From Kribbella capetownensis (GTDB taxonomy: Bacteria; Actinomycetota; Actinomycetes; Propionibacteriales; Kribbellaceae): 64,000 nt of DNA. Numbering within the stretch: position 1 is the stretch's first letter; each line of letters opens with the position of its first letter. A program made the position numbers and the translations under genes. Under the pieces are notes generated by a model. It was not told the DNA's origin, ran no database searches, and saw only the letters and a list, made by a program, of their open reading frames with translations. The stretch spans positions 496,001-560,000 of the forward strand of contig NZ_SJKD01000002.1 in assembly GCF_004331485.1 (NCBI RefSeq). Direction: 5' to 3'. Positions 8,748-17,783 of the stretch are shown here, in pieces.

Positions 8748-9737
8748 ATGCGTGAATCCCAGCTCGGTGACCTGACCGTTTCCTGCCTCGGCCTCGGCTG
8801 CATGGGGATGTCCCAGTCCTACGGTGCGACCACGGACGAGTCGGAGTCCATCGCGACCCTGCACGCCGCCATCGACGCCGGCTGCACCTTCATCGACACC
8901 GCCGACGTGTACGGCGACGGCGCCAACGAGGAACTCGTCGGCCGCGGGCTGACCGGCCGCCGCGACCAGGTGGTGCTGGCGACCAAGTTCGGCTTCAAGA
9001 AGCCCGCCAGCAGCGCGGCTCTCCCGAACGTCGTCGACGGATCGCCGGAGTACGCCCGGCAGGCGATCGATGCGTCGCTGCGGCGGCTCGGCGTGGACCA
9101 CGTCGATCTCTGGTACCTGCACCGCAAGGACCCGCAGGTCCCGATCGAGGAGACCGTCGGCGCGATGGCCTCGATGGTGAAGGCCGGCAAGGTGCGGTAC
9201 CTCGGCCTGTCCGAGGTCAACGGCGACACGGTCCGGGCCGCGCACGCGGTGCACCCGATCAGCGCCGTCCAGAGCGAGTGGTCGCTGTGGACGCGCGACC
9301 CGGAGACCGTCGTACTGCCGACTCTGCGCGAGCTCGGGATCGGGTTCGTGCCGTTCAGCCCGCTCGGGCGTGGATTCCTCACCGGGCAGCTGAAGTCGCC
9401 GGACGACTTCGAGCCGGACGACATGCGGCGCGGGCTGCCGCGGTTCATGGGCGAGAACTTCCAGCGCAACCTGGACCTGGTGGAGAAGGTCCGGGAGCTG
9501 GCGGCGGCCAAGGGCGTCACCGCCAGTCAGCTCGCGCTGGCATGGCTGCTTGCTCAGGGCAACAACGTGGCACCGATCCCGGGGACGAAGCGGCGCAAGT
9601 ACCTGGCCGAGAACCTCGGTGCCGCCGACGTCACGCTCACGGCCGAGGAACTCGCCGCTCTGGATGAGGCGTTTCCGGCAGATGTGGCGACCGGGCAGCG
9701 TTACACCGACGGCGGGATGGACCTGGTGGGCAAGTGA
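8748..9737 (+). CDS. Aldo/keto reductase
   Basis: A 329-aa NADPH-dependent TIM-barrel oxidoreductase of the AKR superfamily. The catalytic tetrad is visible: Asp50, Tyr55, Lys80 and His125, in the segments [14 protein letters not shown] and WYLHRKDP. The C-terminal [13 protein letters not shown] is the usual coenzyme-phosphate-binding segment. The start overlaps nothing. Its stop overlaps the GTG of the following SDR gene (GTGA), so the two are translationally coupled. A paralogue lies at 21364-22335. Aldehyde or ketone substrates cannot be predicted. Confidence 0.93.
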   Translation: MRESQLGDLTVSCLGLGCMGMSQSYGATTDESESIATLHAAIDAGCTFIDTADVYGDGANEELVGRGLTGRRDQVVLATKFGFKKPASSAALPNVVDGSPEYARQAIDASLRRLGVDHVDLWYLHRKDPQVPIEETVGAMASMVKAGKVRYLGLSEVNGDTVRAAHAVHPISAVQSEWSLWTRDPETVVLPTLRELGIGFVPFSPLGRGFLTGQLKSPDDFEPDDMRRGLPRFMGENFQRNLDLVEKVRELAAAKGVTASQLALAWLLAQGNNVAPIPGTKRRKYLAENLGAADVTLTAEELAALDEAFPADVATGQRYTDGGMDLVGK

Positions 9738-10570
9738 TCGGTGTCACCGGATCCACCGGGCAGCTCGGTTCCCGGATCGCCAGGTTGCTGGCGGATTCCG
9801 GCGTACCGCAACGGCTGCTCGTCCGGGATCCGGCGCGGGCTCCTTCGCTCCCTGGTGCCGAGGTGGCCCAGGCGGCGTACGGCGAGCACGCGGCACTGCT
9901 GAACGCGCTGGACGGGGTTGACACCCTGATGTTGCTCAGCGCAACGGAGTCCGCAGATCGGGTGGCGTTGCACGAGGCAACAGTTGATGCTGCGGTGGCA
10001 GCCGGCGTACGGCGGATCGTGTACACGTCGTTCGCCGGGGCCGCACCGGGGGCGACGTTCACCTTCGCCCGCGACCACTGGCACACCGAGCAGCACATCC
10101 GCTCGCTCGACGTGGAGTTCACGTTCCTGCGGGACAACCTGTATCTGGACTTCGTACCGGGCTTCGTCGGCGAGGACGGAGTGATCCGGGGTCCGGCGGG
10201 GGACGGACGGGTCGCGGCCGTCGCCCGTGACGACGTGGCTGCCGTTGCGGCCCGGGTCCTCGCCGACTCCGGGCACGCCGGCGCGACGTACGAACTGACC
10301 GGGCCCTCCGCCTTCACCCTGGCCGAGGCGGCCGGCGTACTGTCCGACGCCCTGGGCCGAAAGATCCGCTACGAGCCCGAAACCCTGGACGAGGCCTACC
10401 GCTCCCGCGAGGGCTACGGAGCCCCCGCCTGGGAAGTAGCCGGCTGGGTAACCTCCTACGCCGCCATAGCCAGCGGCGAACTAAGCCACCTCACCCCCAC
10501 AGTCCAAGAAATCACCGGGCGGGCGCCCCTGGGCCTCGAGCAGATCGTCGGCGCCCGGCCGAGACACTGA
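9734..10570 (+). CDS. NmrA-like SDR family NAD(P)-binding protein
   Basis: A 278-aa atypical short-chain dehydrogenase. The N-terminal [10 protein letters not shown] is the dinucleotide-binding glycine motif, and [11 protein letters not shown] and [15 protein letters not shown] match the NmrA/quinone-oxidoreductase-2 (QorB) group, which sense or use NAD(P)H. There is no classical YxxxK pair in the usual place, as is common in NmrA proteins. It is coupled to the aldo/keto reductase by a 4-nt overlap, which suggests a shared role in reducing reactive carbonyls or quinones. Its stop codon lies exactly at the edge of a tandem repeat that continues to recO. Confidence 0.88.
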   Translation: MIGVTGSTGQLGSRIARLLADSGVPQRLLVRDPARAPSLPGAEVAQAAYGEHAALLNALDGVDTLMLLSATESADRVALHEATVDAAVAAGVRRIVYTSFAGAAPGATFTFARDHWHTEQHIRSLDVEFTFLRDNLYLDFVPGFVGEDGVIRGPAGDGRVAAVARDDVAAVAARVLADSGHAGATYELTGPSAFTLAEAAGVLSDALGRKIRYEPETLDEAYRSREGYGAPAWEVAGWVTSYAAIASGELSHLTPTVQEITGRAPLGLEQIVGARPRH

Positions 10571-10574
10571 CCGC

Positions 10575-10818
10575 CTGCCGCTCGCGCCCGCTCCTCCCTC
10601 TCAGCCTTGGGGTGAGTTGCCGGGGGAATGGTCGGTGAGAGACTGACCTCGTGCCGCTCGCACCCCTCCTCCCGCTCTCAGCCTTGGGGTGAGTTGCCGG
10701 GGAAACGGTCGGTGGTGGGTGAGAGACTGACCTCGTGCCGCTCGCACCCCTCCTCCCGCTCTCAGCCTTAGGGTGAGTTGCCGGGGAAACGGTCGGTAGT
10801 GGGTGAGAGACTGACCTC
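10575..10818 (+). repeat. Tandem repeat carrying copies of the recO start
   Basis: Three consecutive units lead into recO. The last two are exactly 84 bp (10651-10734 and 10735-10818) and nearly identical; the first (from about 10575) is 76 bp and more diverged. Each unit contains CAGCCTTgGGGTGAGTTGCC, GGTCGGT and GAGAGACTGACCTC, and ends just before GTGCCGCTC. The real recO start GTGCCGCTC at 10819 therefore occupies the same position as the first codons of each preceding unit. The upstream SDR stop codon sits in the corresponding ACTGACC of the first unit. Confidence 0.9.
10651..10776 (+). other. Two identical 13-codon mini-ORFs in the recO leader repeats
   Basis: Frames 10651-10692 and 10735-10776 both read GTG CCG CTC GCA and end TGA, encoding MPLAPLLPLSALG. 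They begin with the same nine bases as recO (GTGCCGCTC) and with the same bases immediately upstream, so if recO is translated from its GTG these should be recognised too. Whether peptides are made is unknown. They may simply be by-products of the repeat. Confidence 0.4.
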
Positions 10819-11553
10819 GTGCCGCTCTATCGGGATGAGGCGATCGTGCTGCGCACCCAGAAGCTGGGTGAGGCGGACCGGATCGCGACGCTGCTGACCC
10901 GCGGCCGCGGCAAGATCCGCGCGGTCGCCAAGGGAGTCCGCCGTACCTCCTCCCGCTTCGGCGCCCGCCTCGAACCGTTCAGCCACGTCGACCTCCAACT
11001 CGCCACCGGCCGAACCCTCGACGTAGTCACCCAAGCCGTCTCCATCGCGGCGTACGGCGAAGGAATCGTCGGCGACTACGCCCGGTACACCACAGGCACC
11101 GTCCTCCTGGAAACCGCCGACCGCCTCGTGGTCGAGGAGAAGGAACCCGCCACCCAGCAGCACCTCCTGCTGGCCGGCGCCCTCCGAGTCCTCTCCACCG
11201 GCGAACGCGAACCAGGCCTCGTACTCGACTCCTTCCTCCTCCGCTCCCTGGCGATCTCCGGCTACGCCCCGTCCTTCGCCGACTGCGCCCGCTGCGGCGA
11301 ACCAGGCCCGCACCGAGCCTTCAACCCAGCCTCCGGCGGCATGGTCTGCTCCTCCTGCCGCCCCCCAGCCTCAGCCATGCCGGCCACCACCACCGTCACC
11401 CACCTCTCCGCCCTCCTCACCGGCGACTGGCCCACCGCCCTCCAAGCCGACCCCCGAACCCGCCGAGAAGCCACCGGCCTGATAGCCGCCTTCTTCACCT
11501 ACCACCAAGACCACCAACTCCGCTCCCTCCCCCACCTGGACCTAACCCCCTAG
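10819..11553 (+). CDS. recO: DNA repair protein RecO
   Basis: A 244-aa RecO: an N-terminal OB-fold (from MPLYRDEAIVLRTQKLGEADRI through GKIRAVAKGVRR) and a C-terminal helical domain with the zinc-binding pattern CxxC...CxxC (CARC and CSSC). It loads RecA onto SSB-coated gaps in the RecFOR pathway. Start GTG 10819 fits the conserved N-terminus exactly. It is normally followed directly by uppS in actinobacteria; here four minus-strand genes lie between. The 3' end overlaps the convergent gene by 4 nt. Codons in the second half are unusually rich in CCC/CTC/TCC runs. Confidence 0.96.
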   Translation: MPLYRDEAIVLRTQKLGEADRIATLLTRGRGKIRAVAKGVRRTSSRFGARLEPFSHVDLQLATGRTLDVVTQAVSIAAYGEGIVGDYARYTTGTVLLETADRLVVEEKEPATQQHLLLAGALRVLSTGEREPGLVLDSFLLRSLAISGYAPSFADCARCGEPGPHRAFNPASGGMVCSSCRPPASAMPATTTVTHLSALLTGDWPTALQADPRTRREATGLIAAFFTYHQDHQLRSLPHLDLTP

Positions 11554-12539
11554 GGCTCGCGGACCACCGGCCGACCGAACCGGTTCGGGCTCCCACGCCG
11601 ACTGCTAGAGACTCTGCCGTGCGCCGCGTCGGTGCGTGCCCTGTCGCCTAGTTCGGGCATGGACAGGGGCGCCTGCGCGGCGGGCGCCAAACCTGTGAGA
11701 ACGCGCATTTCGGCACCGGGGTCATGCGGCTGTGAAACGGCAGACGCCGTCTTCGTGGGGTACGGCGTACTAGGACTCTTCGTGTAGTGGTCGCGGACCC
11801 GCTGGGTCGCGTTGTCCAGCGCGCGCGTGGTGTCACGAGCGACCACGGGGCCGACGATCGGTTGCGACGTATCGAGGTGACCCCATGAAAGCTGCGTCAT
11901 CGCGTTGATCAGCTCGGCTCGCGCGGCCTGTTGGTGCTGCGGGTCCCGCGGTACGACATCTGCCAGCTTGTTCTTGACGATCTCGTCGGTGATGACATCC
12001 CAGCGCATCACCACCGGAGCGTCAATCGCGCGATCGGCTGTTCGTCTGGCGGCGTCTGCGCCGGCGGGATACTCGAGCAGCGAGTTCGCGGCATGGTAGG
12101 CGGCGGGATATGCGGCTGGCGGATCCGGCAGCTCGCCGTAGCCAGCCCTGTCGGCGAACATCGCGACGTCATCGACGGAGATCCACTCCGTCAGTCCTTC
12201 GTCTAAGGACTTTGAGTGTCTCGAGCGTACGGCGTTGGGCTCGTCGGCGGCGTCGATCTGGACGCGGGCATGGTTCGACTCGTGCAGTACGGTCGTGAGT
12301 GCCTGTACCCGCTCTTGCGGAGTGGCGTGGTCACCGAGCTTGTCGAAGACCAGTTCTTTCGAGAACTTGAACGAGCCGTCAGGTTGCAAGCTGCCCCAGC
12401 AGTCCGCTTCGCCGACTGTGGCGTAGAGCTCGCGGTTCCAGCGATCGATCTTGCTCGGGCGCAGTGCACGTGCCACCTCGTACAGATGGACGAACCGTCG
12501 GTACTCCTCCGACGACGGATTGATCCGGACGACGGCCAT
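11550..12539 (-). CDS. Putative zinc metallopeptidase-like protein (HESNH motif)
   Basis: A 329-aa protein without signal peptide. Residues 86-90 read HESNH, an HExxH zinc-peptidase motif, preceded by the hydrophobic helix VQALTTVL. About 24-28 residues later comes SLDEGLTEW (Glu114, Glu118), the kind of segment that supplies the third metal ligand in gluzincins. The C-terminal 90 residues are low-complexity and Pro/Ser/Arg rich. I do not recognise a named family. It follows a 141-aa gene by 3 nt on the same strand and sits in the insert between recO and uppS. GC is visibly lower than in the backbone genes, which suggests transfer. Enzymatic activity is inference from the motif only. Confidence 0.65.
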   Translation of the reverse strand: MAVVRINPSSEEYRRFVHLYEVARALRPSKIDRWNRELYATVGEADCWGSLQPDGSFKFSKELVFDKLGDHATPQERVQALTTVLHESNHARVQIDAADEPNAVRSRHSKSLDEGLTEWISVDDVAMFADRAGYGELPDPPAAYPAAYHAANSLLEYPAGADAARRTADRAIDAPVVMRWDVITDEIVKNKLADVVPRDPQHQQAARAELINAMTQLSWGHLDTSQPIVGPVVARDTTRALDNATQRVRDHYTKSPSTPYPTKTASAVSQPHDPGAEMRVLTGLAPAAQAPLSMPELGDRARTDAAHGRVSSSRRGSPNRFGRPVVREP

Positions 12540-12542
12540 CGA

Positions 12543-12968
12543 TCAGCTGCCGTTGCTGTCCTGCGGCCAGTCCGGGTCTCGCAAGTTGCTCTCGAGATGC
12601 TCTAGGACGCGAGTCAGGGCCCGGATGCCGGGGGCCTCGTCGGCCGGCGCCCGGTCCGCGATCTCGAAGATCCTCCGGCGGGCCGCAGCCATGATCGCGA
12701 TGCGTTCATCGACCGAGCCGACAGACTCGGTGGCGGCGCGCTCGACCGACAGCGCTTCCTGCATCAGTGGTGTGGGAGGCTTCGGTGGCACGGCATACCC
12801 AGACAACCGGTTGATCAGGTTGATGGCTACGCGACGGTCCTCGTCCGACTCGAGCTGCGGAAGCAACTCACGCAGTTCCTGTTCAGCCGGAGCGACCGCC
12901 GCAACACCTTCACGCTGAATGCGCCGCTTCGCAGTCGCATGCACACTACTGAACTCACCGAGCCGCAT
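12543..12968 (-). CDS. Hypothetical helical protein upstream of the HESNH gene
   Basis: A 141-aa, charged, probably all-helical cytoplasmic protein (stretches such as EQELRELLPQLESDEDRRVA and RIAIMAAARRRIFEIAD). No known domain recognised. Start ATG 12968 is chosen over ATG 12995 because AGGAGG lies 5 nt upstream. It is 3 nt from the metallopeptidase-like gene, so the two are probably co-translated and may act together. An enzyme/inhibitor or chaperone relation is conceivable but unproven. Confidence 0.65.
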   Translation of the reverse strand: MRLGEFSSVHATAKRRIQREGVAAVAPAEQELRELLPQLESDEDRRVAINLINRLSGYAVPPKPPTPLMQEALSVERAATESVGSVDERIAIMAAARRRIFEIADRAPADEAPGIRALTRVLEHLESNLRDPDWPQDSNGS

Positions 12969-13098
12969 CGAGCCTCCTCTCCTCTCGCACCCCACTTGGC
13001 CCCCGTACGCCGCAGGGCACCTCTCAACCGTCCGGCAGCCTCATCACCGCCGACGTCTCACGAAGAACCTATTCGTTCCGCCCCAACCACATCACGAG

Positions 13099-14085
13099 TT
13101 ATCCACAGCCACCTTTGGCTGGCGCTACGGCCTCGCCTCCGTCGGGATCAACCAGCACAGGAACCGCCTCCCCGATCCGCAGTTGCGTGGCGGCCTGCTG
13201 GGTTACAGAGAGCTCGCCAGTATCGCCAAGCGTGCTCTGCCAAGAGATGTTCCATTGGGCCGTGGCCGTGACGGGGTAGCTGCAGTCGCTCAGCTCGCGA
13301 GAGGCCTTCTTGTATCGGTGTCCGCAGTCGGGCGAGTCCTTGACCCCTCTCGACTTGTCGTACGGCGTTCCGGCGCCCTCACAACGAATGGTGTTGCCAT
13401 CCCCCATCGACCAATTGATCGCCTCCACCTGTGCTGTGGCGGTCACCGACAGCCCGGGAACGGTCGCGCTCCGAGTGATCGGCCCCCACGTGCTCTCCGT
13501 TTTCTCCACCCACAACCACACAGGCATGTTCACAAGGCCGATCTGCCCGACACCCGGTGCCGACCTGACCAGCGGTTTCGCGAGTCGCATTGCCGCGATG
13601 GCCCGATATGCCAGCGTTAGTGGATCGATGACCACTGTGTCCGGTTCTCCGGGCAGCCATACCCAGCGGCTGACCAGGTGCTCGCCCAGGTCGTATCCCT
13701 GCTTCCGTGCACAAGCCCAGATGCTCCCGTCCGTGTGCCCCTGCCACCGCGGGTCACTGAACGGTGGCTGCGGTTCCTCGCGCGACATATAGCACTGCTG
13801 ACTGTTCGACCAGTTGCCCATCGCTCCGTCAGTGCATGCCTGGGCGGCGCCGTTGAATTGGCAGGTGGGCTTCTTCGGCTGCTTCGGGGGGTGGCCTTTC
13901 GACCCAGGATCTCCGTCGACGGGAATCTTTGCGCTGAGTACAAGGACGTAGGTGCCCGACAGAGGATCCCAGACCCATTCATAGCCAGGAGGCGCGTTCT
14001 GCGCCGATGAGACTGTCGGATGCAGCCACCCGATGCTCGCAGCGAGGACTAAGACGAGTAGAACCCTTTGGAGACCCCTCAGCAT
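13099..14085 (-). CDS. Secreted PKD-like protein of unknown function
   Basis: A 328-aa exported protein. The N-terminus MLRGLQRVLLVLVLAASIGW is a clear signal peptide, with probable cleavage after VSSAQ or nearby. The mature part starts PPGYEWVWDPLSGTYV, contains three CxxxxC-like pairs, and its C-terminal half has a beta-rich module (MGDGNTIRC, then DCGHRYKKAS, then YPVTATAQWNISW) of the type annotated PKD-like in actinomycete exported proteins. ATG 14085 gives a 7-nt overlap with the preceding lipoprotein gene and is preferred to ATG 14118. The gene pair is probably one operon acting at the cell surface. Function unknown. Confidence 0.7.
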   Translation of the reverse strand: MLRGLQRVLLVLVLAASIGWLHPTVSSAQNAPPGYEWVWDPLSGTYVLVLSAKIPVDGDPGSKGHPPKQPKKPTCQFNGAAQACTDGAMGNWSNSQQCYMSREEPQPPFSDPRWQGHTDGSIWACARKQGYDLGEHLVSRWVWLPGEPDTVVIDPLTLAYRAIAAMRLAKPLVRSAPGVGQIGLVNMPVWLWVEKTESTWGPITRSATVPGLSVTATAQVEAINWSMGDGNTIRCEGAGTPYDKSRGVKDSPDCGHRYKKASRELSDCSYPVTATAQWNISWQSTLGDTGELSVTQQAATQLRIGEAVPVLVDPDGGEAVAPAKGGCG

Positions 14086-14684
14086 GATCCGACCGACTTC
14101 TCCTCGACCAGAAACCACATCTTGGCCCCGCCTTTCGCGGTGGCATAGACGAGGCGGACGCTCATTGTGTGCCGAGTACCGCCGCTTGTGGTGACGACAG
14201 GCACGGGCTTACCGGTTGCGCGGTATCGCATCATCACGCCCGCGCCGTCAACGCAATTCTTCAGGACCACCGAAGGTTGCTCGGCAGAGAGATTCACAGA
14301 CGTCGCCGTCGAAGACACGATCCTGGCATCACCGCTCTGGTAGAGACCGCGGTCGCGCAAGAAGACGATGCGCTCGACGATGGACGTGAGCCATGCGCCT
14401 CCGTTGCCAGCCGCCTCCAATAGATCGCGACTCGCTGTGCCCGGGTCGCGCAAGGCCCCTCCTGCAGCAGTTCGTGCTTTCGCGTACTGCGACTTGGCGG
14501 CGGTGATCGCTGCTTGTTCTTCGGGGGTCCAGGTTGGGGTTGAGGGGGCGGTCGGGGTTGGGCTGGTGGTGGGGGAGGTTGGATTTGTGTTGGGCCGGCC
14601 TGCCTCGGGGGAGCCGTGGCAGGCGGTCAGTGCGGTGAGGGCACAGAGCGTCGCGACGGTGGTGGTGAGGGGGCGGCGGGGCAT
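14079..14684 (-). CDS. Secreted lipoprotein of unknown function
   Basis: A 201-aa lipoprotein: signal peptide with lipobox LTAC (Cys22), then a 30-residue Thr/Pro/Ser linker typical of surface-tethered actinobacterial proteins, then a compact alpha/beta domain with RYRATGKPVPV and TMSVRLVYATAKGGAKMWF, which resembles small NTF2-like or DUF-type extracellular domains. It overlaps the downstream PKD-like gene by 7 nt. It is divergent from uppS, with a 270-nt gap that holds the G-rich uppS leader. No enzymatic motif is seen. Confidence 0.75.
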   Translation of the reverse strand: MPRRPLTTTVATLCALTALTACHGSPEAGRPNTNPTSPTTSPTPTAPSTPTWTPEEQAAITAAKSQYAKARTAAGGALRDPGTASRDLLEAAGNGGAWLTSIVERIVFLRDRGLYQSGDARIVSSTATSVNLSAEQPSVVLKNCVDGAGVMMRYRATGKPVPVVTTSGGTRHTMSVRLVYATAKGGAKMWFLVEEKSVGSC

Positions 14685-14876
14685 GCAGGGCTCCGATCTG
14701 GGGTTGCTGTTGGTGTAAGGGTGTCATACGGAGGGTGTTCGGCGGCGGAGTTTTCCACAGGGGTGGGGGAGTCGTTTGCGTTGGTTTCGCCTGATGGCGG
14801 GGGTGGGCGGCGGTTGCCTTGTCCTTGCAATCGGTCCTTCTGGACTCGGCCACCCGTCGGTGGGAAGTCTCGGTAG

Positions 14877-14950
14877 GCGGGGGTGCGGGTGGGACTTGTT
14901 GGGGTGGTTGGGGGGCGTGGCTGGGGAGGTGGGGGTGTGGGGGAGGATTT
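14877..14950 (+). promoter_or_regulatory. G-run leader of uppS (potential G-quadruplex)
   Basis: The 74 nt before uppS contain eight runs of three or more G on the plus strand (14879-14883, 14887-14889, 14891-14893, 14901-14904, 14910-14915, 14923-14926, 14931-14935, 14939-14943) with short loops. The last run forms the Shine-Dalgarno GGGAGG. This satisfies the usual G-quadruplex pattern and would be in the mRNA leader if transcription starts upstream. Confidence 0.6.
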
Positions 14951-14954
14951 GGGT

Positions 14955-15833
14955 ATGTCGCCTATTGGTCGTCGTCGTCGGGGTGTGGAGGGGTCTCGGG
15001 GGGAGAAGGTGGTGGTGGCGCCGGATGGGCATCCTTCGGGGGCTCGGGCGCCAGGGGTGCCTAGGGAGTTGGTGCCTAAGCACGTGGCGATTGTGATGGA
15101 TGGGAATGGGCGGTGGGCCAAGCAGCGGGGGTTGGCTCGGACGGAAGGGCATCGGGCGGGGGAGGCTTCGCTGCTGGATGTGATCAAGGGTGGGATCGAG
15201 ATCGGAGTGAAGTACATCTCGGCGTACGCGTTCTCGACGGAGAACTGGGCGCGGTCGCCGGAAGAGGTGCGGTTCCTGATGGGGTTCAACCGTGAGGTGA
15301 TCCATCGCCGGCGGGACGAGTTGGACGCGATGGGCGTGCGGGTGGTGTGGTCGGGACGCCGGCCGCGGTTGTGGAAGAGCGTGATCGACGAACTCGAGTA
15401 CGCGCAGGAGCGGACCAAGGACAACGACACGATCACGCTGCAGTTCTGCGTGAACTACGGCGGCCGGGCGGAGATCGCCGACGCGATGCGCAAGATCGCG
15501 GCAGAAGTTGCCGAGGGCAAGCTCAAGCCGGGCCGCATCAATGAGCAGACGATCGCGCGGCACTTGTACGCGCCGGACATCCCTGAGGTCGACCTGTTCG
15601 TCCGGTCGTCGGGGGAGCAGCGGACGAGCAACTTCCTGGTCTGGCAGCTCGCGTACGCCGAGATGGTCTTCCTGGACACGCTGTGGCCGGACTTCGACCG
15701 CCGCGACCTGTGGCGCGCGATCGAGATCTACGCCCAGCGCGACCGCCGCTACGGCGGCGCCATCCCCAACGAGGTCAAGCAAAACCCCAACGAGGCCAAC
15801 CCCACAAGCGTCAACCCCACCAGCGTCAAGTAG
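14955..15833 (+). CDS. uppS: Isoprenyl transferase (polyprenyl diphosphate synthase)
   Basis: A 292-aa cis-prenyltransferase making long-chain polyprenyl diphosphate, the lipid carrier for peptidoglycan and other envelope polymers. Conserved blocks are all present: [13 protein letters not shown] with the catalytic Asp, GHRAG, AFSTENW, and the C-terminal [15 protein letters not shown]. The N-terminus has a basic extension, as in actinobacterial homologues. ATG 14955 is preferred over GTG/ATG further up, because GGGAGG precedes it and the upstream 24 residues would be nearly all Gly/Val from the G-run leader. The 3' end, with an Asn/Pro-rich tail, overlaps the convergent response regulator by 8 nt. 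Confidence 0.95.
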   Translation: MSPIGRRRRGVEGSRGEKVVVAPDGHPSGARAPGVPRELVPKHVAIVMDGNGRWAKQRGLARTEGHRAGEASLLDVIKGGIEIGVKYISAYAFSTENWARSPEEVRFLMGFNREVIHRRRDELDAMGVRVVWSGRRPRLWKSVIDELEYAQERTKDNDTITLQFCVNYGGRAEIADAMRKIAAEVAEGKLKPGRINEQTIARHLYAPDIPEVDLFVRSSGEQRTSNFLVWQLAYAEMVFLDTLWPDFDRRDLWRAIEIYAQRDRRYGGAIPNEVKQNPNEANPTSVNPTSVK

Positions 15834-16470
15834 TACGAGGGTTAGGCAACAACCCGCGTTCGTAAGCCACCGTCACAGCGCGAGTCCGATCGTCCACGTC
15901 GAGCTTCGTGAAGAGCCGCTGCAGATGCGTCTTCACCGTCGCCTCGCCGATGTACAGCTCCCGCCCGATCTCCGCGTTGCTCAACCCACGCGCCACCGCC
16001 GCCAGCACCTCGAGTTCCCGCGGTGACGGCTGCGCGGCGGGCGGCGTGCTCGGCGCACGCAATCGCGACATCAACCGCGCCGCAACCGGAGGCGCCAGCA
16101 CGGTCTCCCCACGCGCCGCCGCGCGGATCCCATCCAGCAGATCAGCATGCGGAGTGTCCTTCAGCAGATACCCCGCCGCCCCCGCCTCGACCGCGTGCAG
16201 GATGTCGGTGTCGGTGTCGTACGTCGTCAGCACCAGCACTCGCGTCGACGGGTACCCGGACACGATCGCCCCGGTGGCAGTGACCCCGTCCGTCCGAGGC
16301 ATCCGCAGATCCATGAGTACGACGTCCGGCCGCGCCGACTCGACCAGCGTGAGCGCCTCCGAACCGTCTCCGGCCTCGCCGACCACCTCGATGTCCTCGG
16401 TCACGGAGAGCATGCCGACCAGCCCCGACCGCACCACTGGATGGTCGTCGACCACCAGAACCCGAATCAC
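15826..16470 (-). CDS. NarL/LuxR-type response regulator
   Basis: A 214-aa two-component regulator. The receiver domain has the acidic pair D8-D9, phospho-acceptor Asp54 (VLMDLRMP) and Lys in LLKDTP. The C-terminal LuxR-type helix-turn-helix ([20 protein letters not shown] onward) binds DNA. It is the last gene of an operon in which every junction overlaps: ABC ATPase, ABC-2 permease, histidine kinase, regulator. It is therefore expected to control the exporter in response to an envelope signal sensed by the kinase. The GTG/ATG start at 16470 overlaps the kinase stop by 4 nt. Confidence 0.94.
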   Translation of the reverse strand: MIRVLVVDDHPVVRSGLVGMLSVTEDIEVVGEAGDGSEALTLVESARPDVVLMDLRMPRTDGVTATGAIVSGYPSTRVLVLTTYDTDTDILHAVEAGAAGYLLKDTPHADLLDGIRAAARGETVLAPPVAARLMSRLRAPSTPPAAQPSPRELEVLAAVARGLSNAEIGRELYIGEATVKTHLQRLFTKLDVDDRTRAVTVAYERGLLPNPRTT

Positions 16471-17783
16471 GCATCCTCCTGGACCGGCATCAGCACTTGC
16501 ACCTTGGTACCGCGGCCCGGCGCACTCTCCACCTGCACCGAACCCCCGGACTCCTCGACCCGCCCGCGCATCGCGGCCAGCCCGAACCCCCCGGACACCG
16601 TCGCGGGTGCGAACCCGGACCCGTCATCCCGGATCTCGATCCACACGCGCCCGTCGGACAGTCCCAACGTGATCAGGACCTGAGTCGCTCGCGCATGCTT
16701 CCGTACGTTCGCCAGCGCCTCCTGAGCCGCTCGCAGCAACACGACCTGCTGCGCCTGCGGAAGCGCCGCGACCTCCTCGTCCGGCAGATCCAGCGACACC
16801 TGTACGTCGACGCCGGTCTCGGCCGCGAACCGTTCGGCCTGCCGGCGCAGTACCTCGGTCAATGTTGCCTCCGACAACGCAACCGGGGTGAACGCGGCAA
16901 CCAACGCGCGGGCCTCGGCGAGGTTCTCCCGGGCCGTGTCCTCGATCGCGGCCAACCGTGCCGCCGCCCCGTCCGTACCGCCGCGTTGCAACTCCACCGC
17001 GGCCGCCTGGGCGAGCATCACGATGCTGGTCATACCCTGCGCGAGCGTGTCGTGGATCTCGCGCGCCATCCGCTCCCGCTCGGCCATCACTCCGGCGCTG
17101 TGGTGCGCCTCAGCCAGTTCGTCGCGGGCCGATTCGAGCTGCTCGATCAGCTCCGCCCGCTGCTCGCTCTGCGTGATCACCTTCTCGATCCAGATGCCGA
17201 ACAGCAGGCTCACCACCAGGCTGACCAGCATCCACGGCAGGACCTCCCAGAACGTGTCCCAGCCCCAGCCCGCGCTCCACAGTTGCGCGGCGCCGACCCC
17301 GATCACGAGCAGCACACTGAACGCCGCACCCTCGCGTACGTTGTCGCCGAGCAACCAGATCTGCGCCGAAACGATGAACATGAGGAACACCGACTGCGGG
17401 AACAGCCCGACCAGCACCATCAGGCACGCGATCATAATCAATCGATAGGCGTGCGACGGCAGCCGCCGCCGGGACCTGATCGCGGGCAGCCCGATGAACT
17501 GGTACGCCGCCCCGAGCACCACCACCGCACCGACGAAGAAGGCCCGCCGGACCGGGCTGAGGTCGACCGTGAAGGACACGGCCAGCGTCGTCGCCAGCAG
17601 GACCCAGAACACGACATGCCAGCCGACCAGCGTCCGAGTCCAGACCGGCTGGTCCACCCGCTTCGTCGCTTCCACGGCCACCATCTTCCTCCACACCAGG
17701 ACCCACACACGCGGCGCGCCCCAGGCGGACACGGTACGACGCCGGGCCACCGGGGCCGGTGCCGTACCGCGTTGGTGCTTCAT
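16467..17783 (-). CDS. Sensor histidine kinase (HisKA_3 family)
   Basis: A 438-aa membrane kinase. Around five or six hydrophobic helices span residues 50-200 with short loops, so the signal is probably sensed within the membrane. The dimerisation/phospho-acceptor helix reads EREMAREIHDTLAQG with His244, and the HATPase domain shows the N box (EALANVRKHARA), G1 box (DDGSGF) and GFGLAAMRGRVEE. Start ATG 17783 overlaps the permease stop as TGATG, strong evidence of coupling; an internal Met at 17684 is an alternative. It pairs with the response regulator downstream. Confidence 0.92.
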   Translation of the reverse strand: MKHQRGTAPAPVARRRTVSAWGAPRVWVLVWRKMVAVEATKRVDQPVWTRTLVGWHVVFWVLLATTLAVSFTVDLSPVRRAFFVGAVVVLGAAYQFIGLPAIRSRRRLPSHAYRLIMIACLMVLVGLFPQSVFLMFIVSAQIWLLGDNVREGAAFSVLLVIGVGAAQLWSAGWGWDTFWEVLPWMLVSLVVSLLFGIWIEKVITQSEQRAELIEQLESARDELAEAHHSAGVMAERERMAREIHDTLAQGMTSIVMLAQAAAVELQRGGTDGAAARLAAIEDTARENLAEARALVAAFTPVALSEATLTEVLRRQAERFAAETGVDVQVSLDLPDEEVAALPQAQQVVLLRAAQEALANVRKHARATQVLITLGLSDGRVWIEIRDDGSGFAPATVSGGFGLAAMRGRVEESGGSVQVESAPGRGTKVQVLMPVQEDA

